64,000 nucleotides of DNA, from contig RAYY01000022.1 of NCBI GenBank assembly GCA_003611875.1, positions 27,330-91,329 of the forward strand, in the 5' to 3' direction. The notes below the pieces were generated by a model. It was given only the letters and a program-made list of their open reading frames with translations, did not search any database and was not told the origin of the DNA. Shown piece by piece: positions 28,500 to 37,286 of this stretch. The DNA comes from a bacterium D16-56. Lineage in GTDB: Bacteria; Bacillota; Clostridia; Lachnospirales; Lachnospiraceae. The position numbers and the translations under genes were made by a program. How positions within the stretch are numbered: position 1 is the stretch's first letter; each line of letters begins with the position of its first letter.

Positions 28500-28758
28500 A
28501 TGCTAAAGAAGGATTTTTGAGTTTTTTTTGACAGATGCTCCCGCCGACCTGATGTATCATACGGTCAGCGCAGCCAGTACCCTATCTTTTCTGGGGCAGA
28601 CCCTGCGAAGACCTACAGCAAGGATTCGGGACTTTTACAGGAAACCATGAAGGTTCAACATTAAATGCTCATAATAAATTAATACTTGTATATTTGAAGG
28701 AATAATGATACGATAAGCAGGATAAATTTATATTAGGAAATTACTGGGAGGAAATAAT
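28500..28758. other. Leader/intergenic region before asnA
   Basis: About 260 bases between the pot promoter and asnA. A GC-richer island at about 28535-28650 could encode about 32 residues starting with ATG at 28551, but without a ribosome site. No T-box motif was found. A weak promoter TTGTAT-N17-TACGAT at about 28687-28715 may drive asnA. The island remains unexplained. Confidence 0.4.
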
Positions 28759-29766
28759 ATGGGACTGATAATACCCAAAGACTATGATCCTCATCTGACA
28801 GTCCGGGAGACACAGGAGGCAATCAAATACATTCGTGATACGTTCCAGAAGGAATTTGGCCGGGAGATGCACCTAGAGAGGATCTCTGCGCCCTTGTTTG
28901 TAGAACAGTCCAGTGGATTGAATGACAACCTTAACGGTGTGGAGCGTCCGGTTGGATTTGATATGTATGCATTTCCCGGAGAAAGGATTGAGGTGGTTCA
29001 GTCTCTTGCCAAGTGGAAGAGAATGGCTCTTAAAGAGTATGGCTTCCAGCCGGGAGAGGGTCTTTATACCAACATGAACGCTATCCGCCGGGATGAGGAG
29101 CTGGATAATCTTCACTCCTGCTATGTAGATCAATGGGACTGGGAAAAGGTAATTACCAGAGAACAGAGAAACACAGAAACCCTGAAAGAGACCGTATGTA
29201 CAATCTTTAAGATCATTAAGCATATGCAGCATGAGGTTTGGTATAAGTATCCGGAGGCTGTTAAGCATCTGCCGAAAAACATTACCTTTGTGACCTCCGA
29301 AGAGCTGGAGGAACGCTATCCTGATAAAACGCCTAAGGAGCGAGAGAATCTGATTACCAAAGAGCACGGGTGTGTGTTCCTGATGAAAATCGGAGAAAAG
29401 CTGAAAAACGGAAAGCCTCATGACGGCAGAGCGCCGGATTACGATGACTGGCAGCTTAACGGGGATATTTTGTTCTGGTATGATCTGCTGGATTGTGCCT
29501 TGGAGATCTCCAGCATGGGAATCCGGGTCGATGAAAAATCGCTGGATGAGCAGCTTGCTAAGGCGGGATGTGATGACAGAAGAAATCTCCCTTATCACAA
29601 AATGCTTCTGGCAGGTGAGCTTCCCTGTACCATAGGAGGCGGAATTGGGCAGTCCCGCTTATGTATGCTTCTTTTGAACCGTGCTCATGTGGGAGAGGTT
29701 CAGGCAAGTCTTTGGCCGGAAGACATGCGGAACGTGTGCCGCGAGAATCATATTTTCCTGCTGTAA
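28759..29766 (+). CDS. asnA: Aspartate-ammonia ligase (asparagine synthetase A)
   Basis: This 335-residue class II aminoacyl-tRNA-synthetase-like enzyme makes asparagine from aspartate, ATP and ammonia. Recognisable segments are [18 protein letters not shown] near the N-terminus, [20 protein letters not shown] near residue 115, and [23 protein letters not shown] near the C-terminus. The start has GGGAGG eight bases upstream. It is transcribed alone and ends at a strong hairpin. Confidence 0.95.
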   Translation: MGLIIPKDYDPHLTVRETQEAIKYIRDTFQKEFGREMHLERISAPLFVEQSSGLNDNLNGVERPVGFDMYAFPGERIEVVQSLAKWKRMALKEYGFQPGEGLYTNMNAIRRDEELDNLHSCYVDQWDWEKVITREQRNTETLKETVCTIFKIIKHMQHEVWYKYPEAVKHLPKNITFVTSEELEERYPDKTPKERENLITKEHGCVFLMKIGEKLKNGKPHDGRAPDYDDWQLNGDILFWYDLLDCALEISSMGIRVDEKSLDEQLAKAGCDDRRNLPYHKMLLAGELPCTIGGGIGQSRLCMLLLNRAHVGEVQASLWPEDMRNVCRENHIFLL

Positions 29767-29878
29767 ACCTCCATGCGCCCGGCAATGGATGCATCACCAC
29801 TTATGAAAGACTGGCGGGTGCATTTGGCATCTCTGAATTTAAATCGCCTCCGGCGATAGGGCTTTCGCAGTGAAAATA

Positions 29879-29937
29879 AGATTTGCAGCAGCCCCTTTTG
29901 CCAAAGCGGCTGATTCCGAAAGGGGCTTCTGCAAAAT
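29879..29937. terminator. Terminator hairpin between asnA and rpiB
   Basis: A long imperfect stem pairs ATTTGCAG-CA-GCCCCTTT with AAAGGGGC-TT-CTGCAAAAT. It lies between convergent genes and can act in both directions. The region from 29767 to 29878 before it shows nothing else recognisable. Confidence 0.7.
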
Positions 29938-29941
29938 CCGG

Positions 29942-30388
29942 TTACGAAGTGGCATTTTCTATTTCCGTTAGCTGTGCTACACGTCGGTCATGACGTCCTC
30001 CTTCATAGGCATTGTCCAGCCATTCATCCACAATCATTTTCGCCATCTCTGTACCGATTACCCGTGCGCCAAAGGTCAGAACATTGGTATTATTGTGCAT
30101 GCGGGACAAGCGTGCGCTGTATGGTTCACTGCAGGTACAGACCCGGATTCCTTTGATCTTTCCTGCCGCAATTCCGATCCCGATTCCGGTTCCACAGATG
30201 GCAATTCCATAATCTGCCTCTCCCGAAGCCACAGCACGTCCGACTTTTTCTCCATATTCCGGATAATCACAGCTTTCACTGGTATCAGTCCCAAAATCAA
30301 TTACTTCATAGCCCTTTGTTTTTACATAATCCCGAATGATGGTTTTCATCTCTACTGCGGAATGATCATTTCCCATTGCTATTTTCAT
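29942..30388 (-). CDS. rpiB: Ribose 5-phosphate isomerase B
   Basis: This 148-residue RpiB/LacAB-family protein begins MKIAMGNDHSAVEMK, with CGTGIGIGIAAGKIKGIR holding the catalytic Cys near residue 66 and the conserved HNNTNVLTFGARVIG near 98-112. It interconverts ribose 5-phosphate and ribulose 5-phosphate. It lies 73 bases after aroC on the same strand. Confidence 0.92.
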   Translation of the reverse strand: MKIAMGNDHSAVEMKTIIRDYVKTKGYEVIDFGTDTSESCDYPEYGEKVGRAVASGEADYGIAICGTGIGIGIAAGKIKGIRVCTCSEPYSARLSRMHNNTNVLTFGARVIGTEMAKMIVDEWLDNAYEGGRHDRRVAQLTEIENATS

Positions 30389-30461
30389 GAAGGTCTCCTT
30401 TTTCGTATAGTCTTCATTCTATTAATAACTCATAATAATTCAATGTTTTCTTCAGGCTCTG

Positions 30462-31544
30462 TCAAAGTTCTGCCTTTGCGCACCTTGCCATCAGCAAAAA
30501 GTCTGCCACTGTCAGCGCAGCCATGGCTTCCACCACTACCACGGCCCTAGGAACTACAATAGGGTCATGACGTCCTTTCACAGTAATTTCCACATTTTCG
30601 CCGGCGCGATTTGCGGTTTTCTGCGATCTTGCAATGGATGGAGTCGGCTTAAAAGCAGCCCGGAATACAATATCGCTTCCATCACTGATTCCTCCTAAGA
30701 TTCCGCCGGAATGATTGGTCTTTTTTTTGATTTTTCCCTGAGAATCAGCATAAAATTCATCATTGTTTTCAGAGCCGCGGCTTTTAGCTGCCGCAAAGCC
30801 ATCTCCGATCTCAAAGCCTTTTACTGCTCCGATTGACATAACTGCTTTTGCCAGACACGCGTCCAGCTTGTCAAAGACAGGTTCTCCGATGCCTGCCGGA
30901 ACTCCGCGGATCAGACATTCCACAACGCCTCCTGCAGAATCCTGAGCTTCCATAAGGCTGTCCAGATAGACGGCCGCCTTTTCTGCTGCTGCCATATCTG
31001 GCATGTACAGCCGATTTTTGTCCCGGGACGTCAAATCAAACCGGTGGGGATTGATCTCTATCTCTCCGATGCTTTTGGTATAGGCATTTACCGAAATTCC
31101 ATAAGAAGCAAGCAGTTTACATGCTACAGCCCCTGCAGCAACCCTGCCGATGGTTTCTCTGCCTGAGGATCTGCCTCCGCCTCGGTAATCTCGGAATCCA
31201 TATTTGACGTCAAAGCAGTAATCGGCATGCCCTGGACGGTACACATCCATAATCGCGGTATAATCCCGTGATCTTTGATCTTGGTTTCTTACAATGAGTG
31301 TAATGGGTGTTCCGGTAGTTCTCCCTTCAAATACTCCTGACAGAAGTTCTGCCTTATCTCCCTCCTGCCGTGCCGTGGTGAACCTGTCCTGTCCGGGTTT
31401 TCTCCGGTTCAGATACTGCTGGATATCCTCCTCACACAAAGAGAGTCCCGCGGGACAGCCGTCAATGGTTACACCAACGCCCTTGCCGTGGGACTCCCCC
31501 CATGTCATAATTCGAAATATAGTGCCAAAGGTTGAGCCTGCCAT
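30462..31544 (-). CDS. aroC: Chorismate synthase
   Basis: This 360-residue FMN-dependent enzyme of the shikimate pathway carries the signatures [18 protein letters not shown] near residues 14-31, [29 protein letters not shown], and a C-terminal [19 protein letters not shown]. It converts EPSP to chorismate. The start at 31544 has GGAGG seven bases upstream; an ATG seven codons earlier is less likely. No other aro genes are adjacent. Confidence 0.95.
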   Translation of the reverse strand: MAGSTFGTIFRIMTWGESHGKGVGVTIDGCPAGLSLCEEDIQQYLNRRKPGQDRFTTARQEGDKAELLSGVFEGRTTGTPITLIVRNQDQRSRDYTAIMDVYRPGHADYCFDVKYGFRDYRGGGRSSGRETIGRVAAGAVACKLLASYGISVNAYTKSIGEIEINPHRFDLTSRDKNRLYMPDMAAAEKAAVYLDSLMEAQDSAGGVVECLIRGVPAGIGEPVFDKLDACLAKAVMSIGAVKGFEIGDGFAAAKSRGSENNDEFYADSQGKIKKKTNHSGGILGGISDGSDIVFRAAFKPTPSIARSQKTANRAGENVEITVKGRHDPIVVPRAVVVVEAMAALTVADFLLMARCAKAEL

Positions 31545-31669
31545 GATTTCCTCCATTTTGTGCATGTTTCACAGCATATTATGCCCCATATAAGTACAAA
31601 CAGGTATGGGTGAAATGCTTTTTCCACCCATTTTCCCTGCGTATGGTAACACAATATTTTACTTTGGAT

Positions 31670-31714
31670 GAATTACCATTTTAGCCATTTTCATAAGAGG
31701 TAAAATGGTAATTC
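31670..31714. terminator. Hairpin between the propeller gene and aroC
   Basis: GAATTACCATTTTA (31670-31683) and TAAAATGGTAATTC (31701-31714) form a perfect 14-base-pair stem with a 17-base loop. It lies 17 bases after the stop of the upstream minus-strand gene, where a terminator is expected, though the T-run is weak. Confidence 0.6.
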
Positions 31715-31731
31715 GGCCAAAGCATGTCCTG

Positions 31732-32784
31732 TTACGGTGCTACTCTTACAATTGCACAGCAGTTAGGCTGATTGCATTTTAGCTCCTTGGCGCACATGAC
31801 CAGCAGACCTTTCTCATAATCTACAGCGAAAAAGGTAATATTCCCGCTCTCATGGTTCATTACGGCAATGTGTTTATTATCCGGAAATACGGCAATATCC
31901 TTGGGATATTCTCCGCTGGGCGGAAGGCTGCACAGAAGCTCCAGCATTCCGGTTTCAGCATTTCTTCTGAAGACAGAAACGGTTTCATCTCCGGCATTTC
32001 CGCAATAGACATATTGCTGGTCCTCCGAGAAACGCATACAGCATGCCGCGGCAATCTTCTTGCCCTTTGGTCCCATCGTGGAGATGGTCTGAATCTTTTC
32101 AATCTGCGGCACTCGATCTTTTCCCTCATAGGTGTATACATCAATAACATTTTTCTGCTCATACATCAGATAGATGAATTTGCCGTCATTGCTGAATCGA
32201 AAATGCCTGGGTGCTGATTCTCTTTCGCATCGGATTGCGTCTACCTGAATCAGCCGTTCCTCCTTATCATTGAAGCGATAAATCTGCACCTGGTCCATGC
32301 CGGAGTCGGCCGTCAAAACATATTTGTGGTCCGGAGTACGTCTGGTGCATGTAATGTGAGGCCGGAAATTCCTCTCTGCAACACTTCCCATGCCTTTATG
32401 GAACACACCGTCAACAATCTCGCCTACGCCGCCGTCTCTGCGGAGCCGAAGAACCGTGGTCTTGCCGTCATGATAGCCTGAAACAAAGATATACTTGTCC
32501 CCCGTGTCAGTAGATAAATGGCAGCCTCTCATACCATTGATCTTGGTACTGTTCAGTCGGGAAAGGCTTCCGTTCTGGAGAATACGGAATGCCACTACAC
32601 CTTCATCGGCAATGGAGTATAAGGTGTCTCCGTTTTTGGAGGCGATCACATAGGAGGAGTTGTCCACTTCCACCTCGCAACGCTCCTCAAATTTCCCTTT
32701 CTCCACATCCACATCGTAAACGGTGATTCCTTTTGCCTTGCCGGTGTAGGAGTAAGACCCTACATACGCCATATACTTTGCCAT
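31732..32784 (-). CDS. Lactonase/YbhE-family beta-propeller protein
   Basis: This 350-residue protein is built of repeated blades of the type DKYIFVSGYHDGKTTVLRL and GKFIYLMYEQKNVIDVYTYE, matching the seven-bladed 6-phosphogluconolactonase (YbhE/YkgB) family. It has no signal peptide, so it is probably cytoplasmic. Family members hydrolyse 6-phosphogluconolactone, but clostridial homologues are not characterised well enough to be sure. It is transcribed alone. Confidence 0.8.
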   Translation of the reverse strand: MAKYMAYVGSYSYTGKAKGITVYDVDVEKGKFEERCEVEVDNSSYVIASKNGDTLYSIADEGVVAFRILQNGSLSRLNSTKINGMRGCHLSTDTGDKYIFVSGYHDGKTTVLRLRRDGGVGEIVDGVFHKGMGSVAERNFRPHITCTRRTPDHKYVLTADSGMDQVQIYRFNDKEERLIQVDAIRCERESAPRHFRFSNDGKFIYLMYEQKNVIDVYTYEGKDRVPQIEKIQTISTMGPKGKKIAAACCMRFSEDQQYVYCGNAGDETVSVFRRNAETGMLELLCSLPPSGEYPKDIAVFPDNKHIAVMNHESGNITFFAVDYEKGLLVMCAKELKCNQPNCCAIVRVAP

Positions 32785-32874
32785 AATTCTCTCCTCCTCA
32801 TATTGTTGCTGTTTTCATCATACCACAACTTTGAAAAAAAATCCATTCACAATATGGTTTCCATAAGTAATAAT

Positions 32875-32924
32875 GCTCTGACGGTAAAAACATGCCGACC
32901 ATCCATCTTTGAAACCGTCAGAGC
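32875..32924. terminator. Inverted repeat between two minus-strand genes
   Basis: GCTCTGACGGT (32875-32885) and ACCGTCAGAGC (32914-32924) can form an 11-base-pair stem with a 28-base loop. It lies downstream of the DUF4397 gene. No T-run follows on the minus strand, so termination there is uncertain. Confidence 0.45.
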
Positions 32925-32956
32925 TTTGTCATATCCTTGTTTTTTAATCAGTTGTG

Positions 32957-33595
32957 TTAACTGCGCCGATCCTCTACTAAGAAGGTTTGAACAGCGTCGG
33001 ACGACGGATTCCAGTTCATGACATACAGGGTGTAGATGCGGTTGGAATTGAGATTAAGAGGCACGGACAGCAGGGTATTGTTGGGACGCTGAGGACGGCT
33101 GATCTGTGCAGTATAGCTTCCTGCAGTGACCCGGCTGAAGGAGGTTACATCCTGGAATGGAATAGAGGAGAATACCAGGTTCCCTAACCTTACATTAACC
33201 GCACCGCTGTAGTAGGCTACATTTGCCACTCGGATACAGGCACTGAAAGCATTGGTGGCACAGGCTGAATCAGACACAGGAAGAAGGTCCAGTCCGGATG
33301 CCGTGTTAATAATCACAATGGTAGTCATGCCATCGCCGATATAAACCGGTTTCTGAACATAGATATATCCATTGGATCCAGATAAAGTAACAGTCTGATA
33401 GCCCTGATTGACCTGGCTGTAGCGGGTAATGGCGCCCTGGTCAAGGCTTGAGGCAACATTGGTATTGCCGATGGTGACAGAAAACGGGTTATAGTTGACG
33501 GCGGCATTTAAAACCCGGACGCCTGCCGGCATCCATTGATTGAAGTTGCAGAACCGGCAATTGTTGTTAACCTGCGGCAGTAAAACATCATTCAT
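32957..33595 (-). CDS. DUF4397-domain protein
   Basis: The 212-residue protein is rich in beta strands, with two halves of the type VRVLNAAVNYNPFSVTIGN and IRVANVAYYSGAVNVRLGN, the repeat of the DUF4397 family. It has no signal peptide but four cysteines near the N-terminus (CRFCNF) and in the middle. Related proteins in clostridia are often spore- or surface-associated, but that is only a guess here. The start at 33595 has GAGAGG upstream; the frame continues 46 codons further without conserved sequence. Confidence 0.75.
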   Translation of the reverse strand: MNDVLLPQVNNNCRFCNFNQWMPAGVRVLNAAVNYNPFSVTIGNTNVASSLDQGAITRYSQVNQGYQTVTLSGSNGYIYVQKPVYIGDGMTTIVIINTASGLDLLPVSDSACATNAFSACIRVANVAYYSGAVNVRLGNLVFSSIPFQDVTSFSRVTAGSYTAQISRPQRPNNTLLSVPLNLNSNRIYTLYVMNWNPSSDAVQTFLVEDRRS

Positions 33596-33762
33596 AGGAT
33601 AAGTCCTCTCATGGGTTGAATTATACTGTATGATATTCCGCAGGATTTGCTGTGTGTGACAACATTTTGCGGAAAAATATGGCAGATAAGCATGCTTCTG
33701 GAAAAAAATGGGAGCTGTTATAGCGGATTTCAAAAATCTGAAAATCAGAGTGTGAATCTTGC

Positions 33763-33791
33763 TTGAAAAACATGTCTATTCTTGGTATACT
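33763..33791 (+). promoter_or_regulatory. Promoter of the envelope O-acylation cassette
   Basis: TTGAAA (33763-33768), a 17-base spacer and TATACT (33786-33791) give a good sigma-A promoter about 30 bases before the SGNH gene. Confidence 0.7.
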
Positions 33792-33820
33792 ATAAGACAA
33801 ATTTCGCAGAGGAGAGGATT

Positions 33821-34792
33821 ATGAAAAAGGGATGGAAATATCGTTTACTTAGTGGATTTTCAGTAATGATTCTGGCAGGGGCTGTTCCCATGGCAGTATA
33901 TGCAGAGGAGGAGAGTGCAGCCCAGGCGCAGGAGGCTTCGGCAGAGACGGCAGGGGAGACAGACGGGGAAGACCCGGCTCTTGTCATGGAAGCGGCCATT
34001 GATCATTATTTTGCAGGCAGCGTGTTTACCGGTGATTCGGTGATGATGGGATTTCGGAATTATGCAATGAACCGAAGAAATACCTATCTGGGAGGAATCC
34101 AGTTTTTGGCTTCCGGCAGCTTTTCGGTTCACAATGCTTTATGGCCCGTTTCCTCAAAAAGTGTGCATCCGGTGTTTCAGGGGCAGCAGCGGCCGGTATG
34201 GGAGTCCGTGGGGATGCTGCAGGCAAAAAGAATTTTTATGTTTTTCGGTCTCAATGACATGAATATGGGAACTTTGGAAAATACCTGTGACTGCTATGCT
34301 CAGGTTATTGCAAATATTAAGGCTCATTGTCCGGACGCGGAGATTCATATTATCAGTATGACCTATACAAAGCAGGGAAAGGGCAGAGGTAATTTAAACA
34401 ATACCAATATCCGGCGCTTTAATGAGCTTTTAAAGCAGATGGCACTTCAAAACGGATGGGGATTTGTGGATCTTGCTTCACATCTGTCAGATGCTAATGG
34501 AGATCTTCCGGCAGAATACTGCAGCGATAATTATGTTCATCAGACCGGGGCTGCCTACGATGTGTGGTCTGCAGTATTGCGGGAGTATGCCAGGACTCAG
34601 ATTGAGGGAACCAGTCAGTTTCCGGTAAACGGCCAGAAGCCGCAGACAGACGACAATCTTCAGGAATCTCAGGAGACTGCATCGTCAGAAACAGAGGAAA
34701 CCCCAGAAGATGAACCAGAAACACAGGTGTCCAGGGTTTTGACGTCTGGAGGGAACACAAGCCAGACCGGTCCTGGAGTAAAGGCAGACTAG
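33821..34792 (+). CDS. Secreted SGNH-family hydrolase-like protein
   Basis: The 323-residue protein has a signal peptide (about residues 1-27, ending VYA), an Ala/Glu-rich stretch, then an SGNH core: block I FTGDSVMMGF with the putative Ser near residue 70, block III FFGLNDMNMGT, and VHQTGAAYDVW with the catalytic His. The C-terminal 70 residues are a low-complexity Glu/Thr/Ser/Gln tail. SGNH enzymes remove or transfer acyl groups on glycans. The start at 33821 has GAGGAGAGG upstream. Position before an MBOAT gene suggests acetyl transfer to or from an envelope polymer. Confidence 0.82.
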   Translation: MKKGWKYRLLSGFSVMILAGAVPMAVYAEEESAAQAQEASAETAGETDGEDPALVMEAAIDHYFAGSVFTGDSVMMGFRNYAMNRRNTYLGGIQFLASGSFSVHNALWPVSSKSVHPVFQGQQRPVWESVGMLQAKRIFMFFGLNDMNMGTLENTCDCYAQVIANIKAHCPDAEIHIISMTYTKQGKGRGNLNNTNIRRFNELLKQMALQNGWGFVDLASHLSDANGDLPAEYCSDNYVHQTGAAYDVWSAVLREYARTQIEGTSQFPVNGQKPQTDDNLQESQETASSETEETPEDEPETQVSRVLTSGGNTSQTGPGVKAD

Positions 34793-34844
34793 TACATCAT
34801 TTTCTTAATTCTTATAAAAAGAGGAATAAAAAATGCTGTACTAG
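34789..34844 (+). other. Intercistronic hairpin over the SGNH stop codon
   Basis: CTAGTACA-T-CATTTT at the SGNH stop codon pairs with AAAATG-C-TGTACTAG, giving a long stem with one mismatch and an A/T-rich loop. It lies between two cassette genes and could be an attenuator or an RNA-processing site. Confidence 0.5.
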
Positions 34845-34893
34845 AAGGATTACTTAATAAAATTCAGATAAAACCAGAGAAAGGGATAAAGAA

Positions 34894-35676
34894 ATGATGA
34901 TAAATACAAGAAGTTTTAAGAGAGGCGCTTATCTTTTGGCAGTTGTTCTGATGCTTGGAGCATGCGGAAAGTCGGAAACAGCAGATTCTTCTGCTGCAGA
35001 AAGTACGGCTGCAGAGACAGCCGTGGAGGAAACCACTGCGGCAGATGCAGAAAATGAAAGCAAGGAAACAGAAAAACAGGAGGAGACCGAGGAAACCAGC
35101 GGAGAGGCTGAGGAGACCACGGAAGCCGAAGAAACCGAGTCTTCTGCTGAGGAGAAAGCTTCTGAAGCCGGTACAAAGGAAGCGGCTAAGGAAGAAACAA
35201 AAAAGGAGACAGAGGCAGCTACTGAAGCAGCACTGCTTTCTGAACCAGCGCCGGAGACCGTCCCGGAGACAACAGCTCCCCAAAACACAGGCAAAAGTGT
35301 GAAGGATATTTATGGAGAGATTACTCAGAAGGTTGCTCTTAATTCTCCTATGGTTGTTCCAGATGATTTTATTTCTAATTATTATGGGATCGATGTAGGC
35401 TCTTTGGAGGAATATGTGTTTTCTATGTCAGAAGCAGCGATTTCTGCAGAGACCGTGGCGATTCTCAAGGCAAAGGATGCAGGAAGTACGGCAGGATTGA
35501 GCGCTGCTCTCCAGACGGTTATTGATCAAAAAAAGTCAGAGATGGAGAATTATCTTCCAGACCAGTTTCAGATTGTGGATAAAAGTTCAGTGAAGGTCAA
35601 TGGAAATTATGTGTATCTGGTAATATCGGATCAGGCGGATGCCATTAACCAAATCATTCAGGCAGGAATCCAGTAG
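34894..35676 (+). CDS. DUF4358-domain lipoprotein
   Basis: The 260-residue protein has a lipoprotein signal (LGAC, Cys about residue 24) followed by about 100 residues of Glu/Thr/Ala/Ser repeats, then a folded C-terminal domain of about 130 residues (SVKDIYGEITQKV... YYGIDVGSLEEYVF... DKSSVKVNGNYVYLVIS) that matches DUF4358. Such proteins are common next to MBOAT/DHHW genes in Lachnospiraceae. The long linker would let the domain reach across the wall. The function is unknown. MBOAT follows after 14 bases. Confidence 0.8.
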   Translation: MMINTRSFKRGAYLLAVVLMLGACGKSETADSSAAESTAAETAVEETTAADAENESKETEKQEETEETSGEAEETTEAEETESSAEEKASEAGTKEAAKEETKKETEAATEAALLSEPAPETVPETTAPQNTGKSVKDIYGEITQKVALNSPMVVPDDFISNYYGIDVGSLEEYVFSMSEAAISAETVAILKAKDAGSTAGLSAALQTVIDQKKSEMENYLPDQFQIVDKSSVKVNGNYVYLVISDQADAINQIIQAGIQ

Positions 35677-35690
35677 AGCGGGGGAGAAAT

Positions 35691-37187
35691 ATGGTTTTCA
35701 GCAGTATTCCATTTTTATTTTTCTTTCTTCCTCTTTGTTTGCTTTTCTATTATGCAGTTTCGTGTTTACCATGCATTTTGCATGGTAAACATTCTTATGT
35801 TATGGGGCAGTCAAAGGATTTTCCAGGGAGAAGTGGATATCGGATTCCACTGCAGAATGGAATTTTACTGGTTTTCAGCCTGATTTTTTATGCATGGGGA
35901 GAGCCGGTTTATATTTTGCTGATGCTGTTTGCTTCAGCAGTGGATTTTGGAAACGGACTTTTGATGGAGCGTTTTGGAAGCAGCCGGGGAAAAAGACGGA
36001 TTTTTTTGATGAGTTCTGTCATAATTAATCTTTCCGTTCTGGCTTTTTTTAAATATGCAGATTTTGTTTTAGGAACTATAAACGGGATTTTCCACACAGA
36101 AATTCCCCTTCTTAATATTGGTCTGCCAATTGGAATTAGTTTTTTTACCTTTCAGACTATGAGCTATATTATAGATCTGTACCGGGGTCAGGTTCCGGTA
36201 GAGAAAAATTATCTGACTTATTTAACCTATGTATCCATGTTCCCTCAGTTGGTGGCTGGCCCTATTGTTCGGTTTTCCACGGTGAATGAAGAATTGCATG
36301 AGCGGCAGATCAGTATGGAAGGGTTTCAGAGAGGTTTGTTCCGATTTATGCAGGGATTGTTTAAGAAGGTTTTGATTGCAAACCAAGTGGGTGCGCTTTG
36401 GGAGGAAATACGGATTTTGGAGACAGGACAGTCTTCTGTAGCTGTGTGCTGGCTGGGAGCCGTTGCCTTTACTTTGCAGCTTTATTTTGATTTTAGTGCT
36501 TACAGCGATATGGCTATCGGAATGGGATGGCTGCTGGGATTCCATTTTCCGGAAAATTTTAATTACCCTCTTTGGTCTGTGTCAGTTACGGATTTTTGGA
36601 GAAGATGGCATATTTCTTTATCTACCTGGTTCAAGGACTATGTATACATTCCTTTGGGAGGGAATCGGAGAGGGGTAAAAAGGCATTTAATCAACATGAT
36701 GGTAGTTTGGTTTCTGACCGGACTCTGGCATGGCGCAGCCTGGAACTTTGTGCTGTGGGGATTATATTATGGTATTTTGCTGATATTGGAAAAATATGTA
36801 TGGGGGAAAAAATTGGAACAGCTTCCCTCTTTTTTCCGCCATCTATATACAATCGTGATTGTGGTGACAGGCTTTGTGCTGTTTGTGTTTGACGATATGA
36901 AGCTTTTGCAGGATTATTTGCTTTCTATGGTGGGTTGTAGAGGAAATGCCCTGTGGGGAACCGAGTGTATTTGGTATCTGAAAAATTACGGTGCAGTGCT
37001 TTTGGCGGCTTTGATGCTTGCCTTTCCTTTTTATCCCTGGCTTTGTAAAAAAAGGGATGAAGGGGGAGACGGCAGAAGGATGCTGATTTCTTTAGCCGGG
37101 ATGCTTGGATATCTGGCACTTTTTGGACTGACTACAGCCTATTTGGTTAATGATACCTACAACCCATTTCTATATTTCCGTTTTTGA
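35691..37187 (+). CDS. MBOAT-family membrane O-acyltransferase (AlgI/DltB-like)
   Basis: The protein has 498 residues and about eleven membrane segments. It has the AlgI hallmarks QLVAGPIVRF, FDFSAYSDMAIGMGWLLGF, DFWRRWHISLSTWFKDYVYIPLGG and the catalytic-His region FLTGLWHGAAWNFVLWG. It would move acyl groups across the membrane onto an extracellular polymer, with the DHHW protein downstream as likely partner. Unusual is a roughly 30-residue stretch (about residues 25-52) between the first hydrophobic segment and the conserved LIFYAWGEP; it is encoded over a perfect 12-base-pair palindrome (35764-35790). Confidence 0.92.
   Translation: MVFSSIPFLFFFLPLCLLFYYAVSCLPCILHGKHSYVMGQSKDFPGRSGYRIPLQNGILLVFSLIFYAWGEPVYILLMLFASAVDFGNGLLMERFGSSRGKRRIFLMSSVIINLSVLAFFKYADFVLGTINGIFHTEIPLLNIGLPIGISFFTFQTMSYIIDLYRGQVPVEKNYLTYLTYVSMFPQLVAGPIVRFSTVNEELHERQISMEGFQRGLFRFMQGLFKKVLIANQVGALWEEIRILETGQSSVAVCWLGAVAFTLQLYFDFSAYSDMAIGMGWLLGFHFPENFNYPLWSVSVTDFWRRWHISLSTWFKDYVYIPLGGNRRGVKRHLINMMVVWFLTGLWHGAAWNFVLWGLYYGILLILEKYVWGKKLEQLPSFFRHLYTIVIVVTGFVLFVFDDMKLLQDYLLSMVGCRGNALWGTECIWYLKNYGAVLLAALMLAFPFYPWLCKKRDEGGDGRRMLISLAGMLGYLALFGLTTAYLVNDTYNPFLYFRF
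35764..35790. repeat. Perfect palindrome inside the MBOAT gene
   Basis: GTTTACCATGCA and TGCATGGTAAAC (12 base pairs) flank a TTT loop. The mRNA would form a very stable hairpin close to the 5' end of the gene. It coincides with a stretch that seems to be extra compared with the AlgI family pattern. Confidence 0.6.
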
Positions 37188-37190
37188 GGA

Positions 37191-37226
37191 GGAAGGCAAA
37201 TGCGGAGCATTTTTAGGATGCCTTCC
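37191..37226 (+). other. Intercistronic double hairpin before the DHHW gene
   Basis: GGAAGGCA (37191-37198) pairs with TGCCTTCC (37219-37226), and inside it AATGC-GGA-GCATT forms a second small hairpin. It lies three bases after the MBOAT stop, 60 bases before the DHHW start. Partial termination or mRNA protection are both possible. Confidence 0.45.
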
Positions 37227-37286
37227 GACGACATGCCGCCGAACATAGGTGAGGGGGCGTTACCCTGAAACGAGAGAGGACAGAAT

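Noticed and set aside
28500..28758. T-box riboswitch before asnA
   Set aside because: The conserved T-box sequence and a following terminator helix were looked for and not seen.
34929..35294. 121-codon open frame on the minus strand inside the DUF4358 gene
   Set aside because: It is the mirror of the low-complexity Glu/Thr linker, giving a Ser/Ala/Val run; no ribosome site and the plus-strand gene is convincing.
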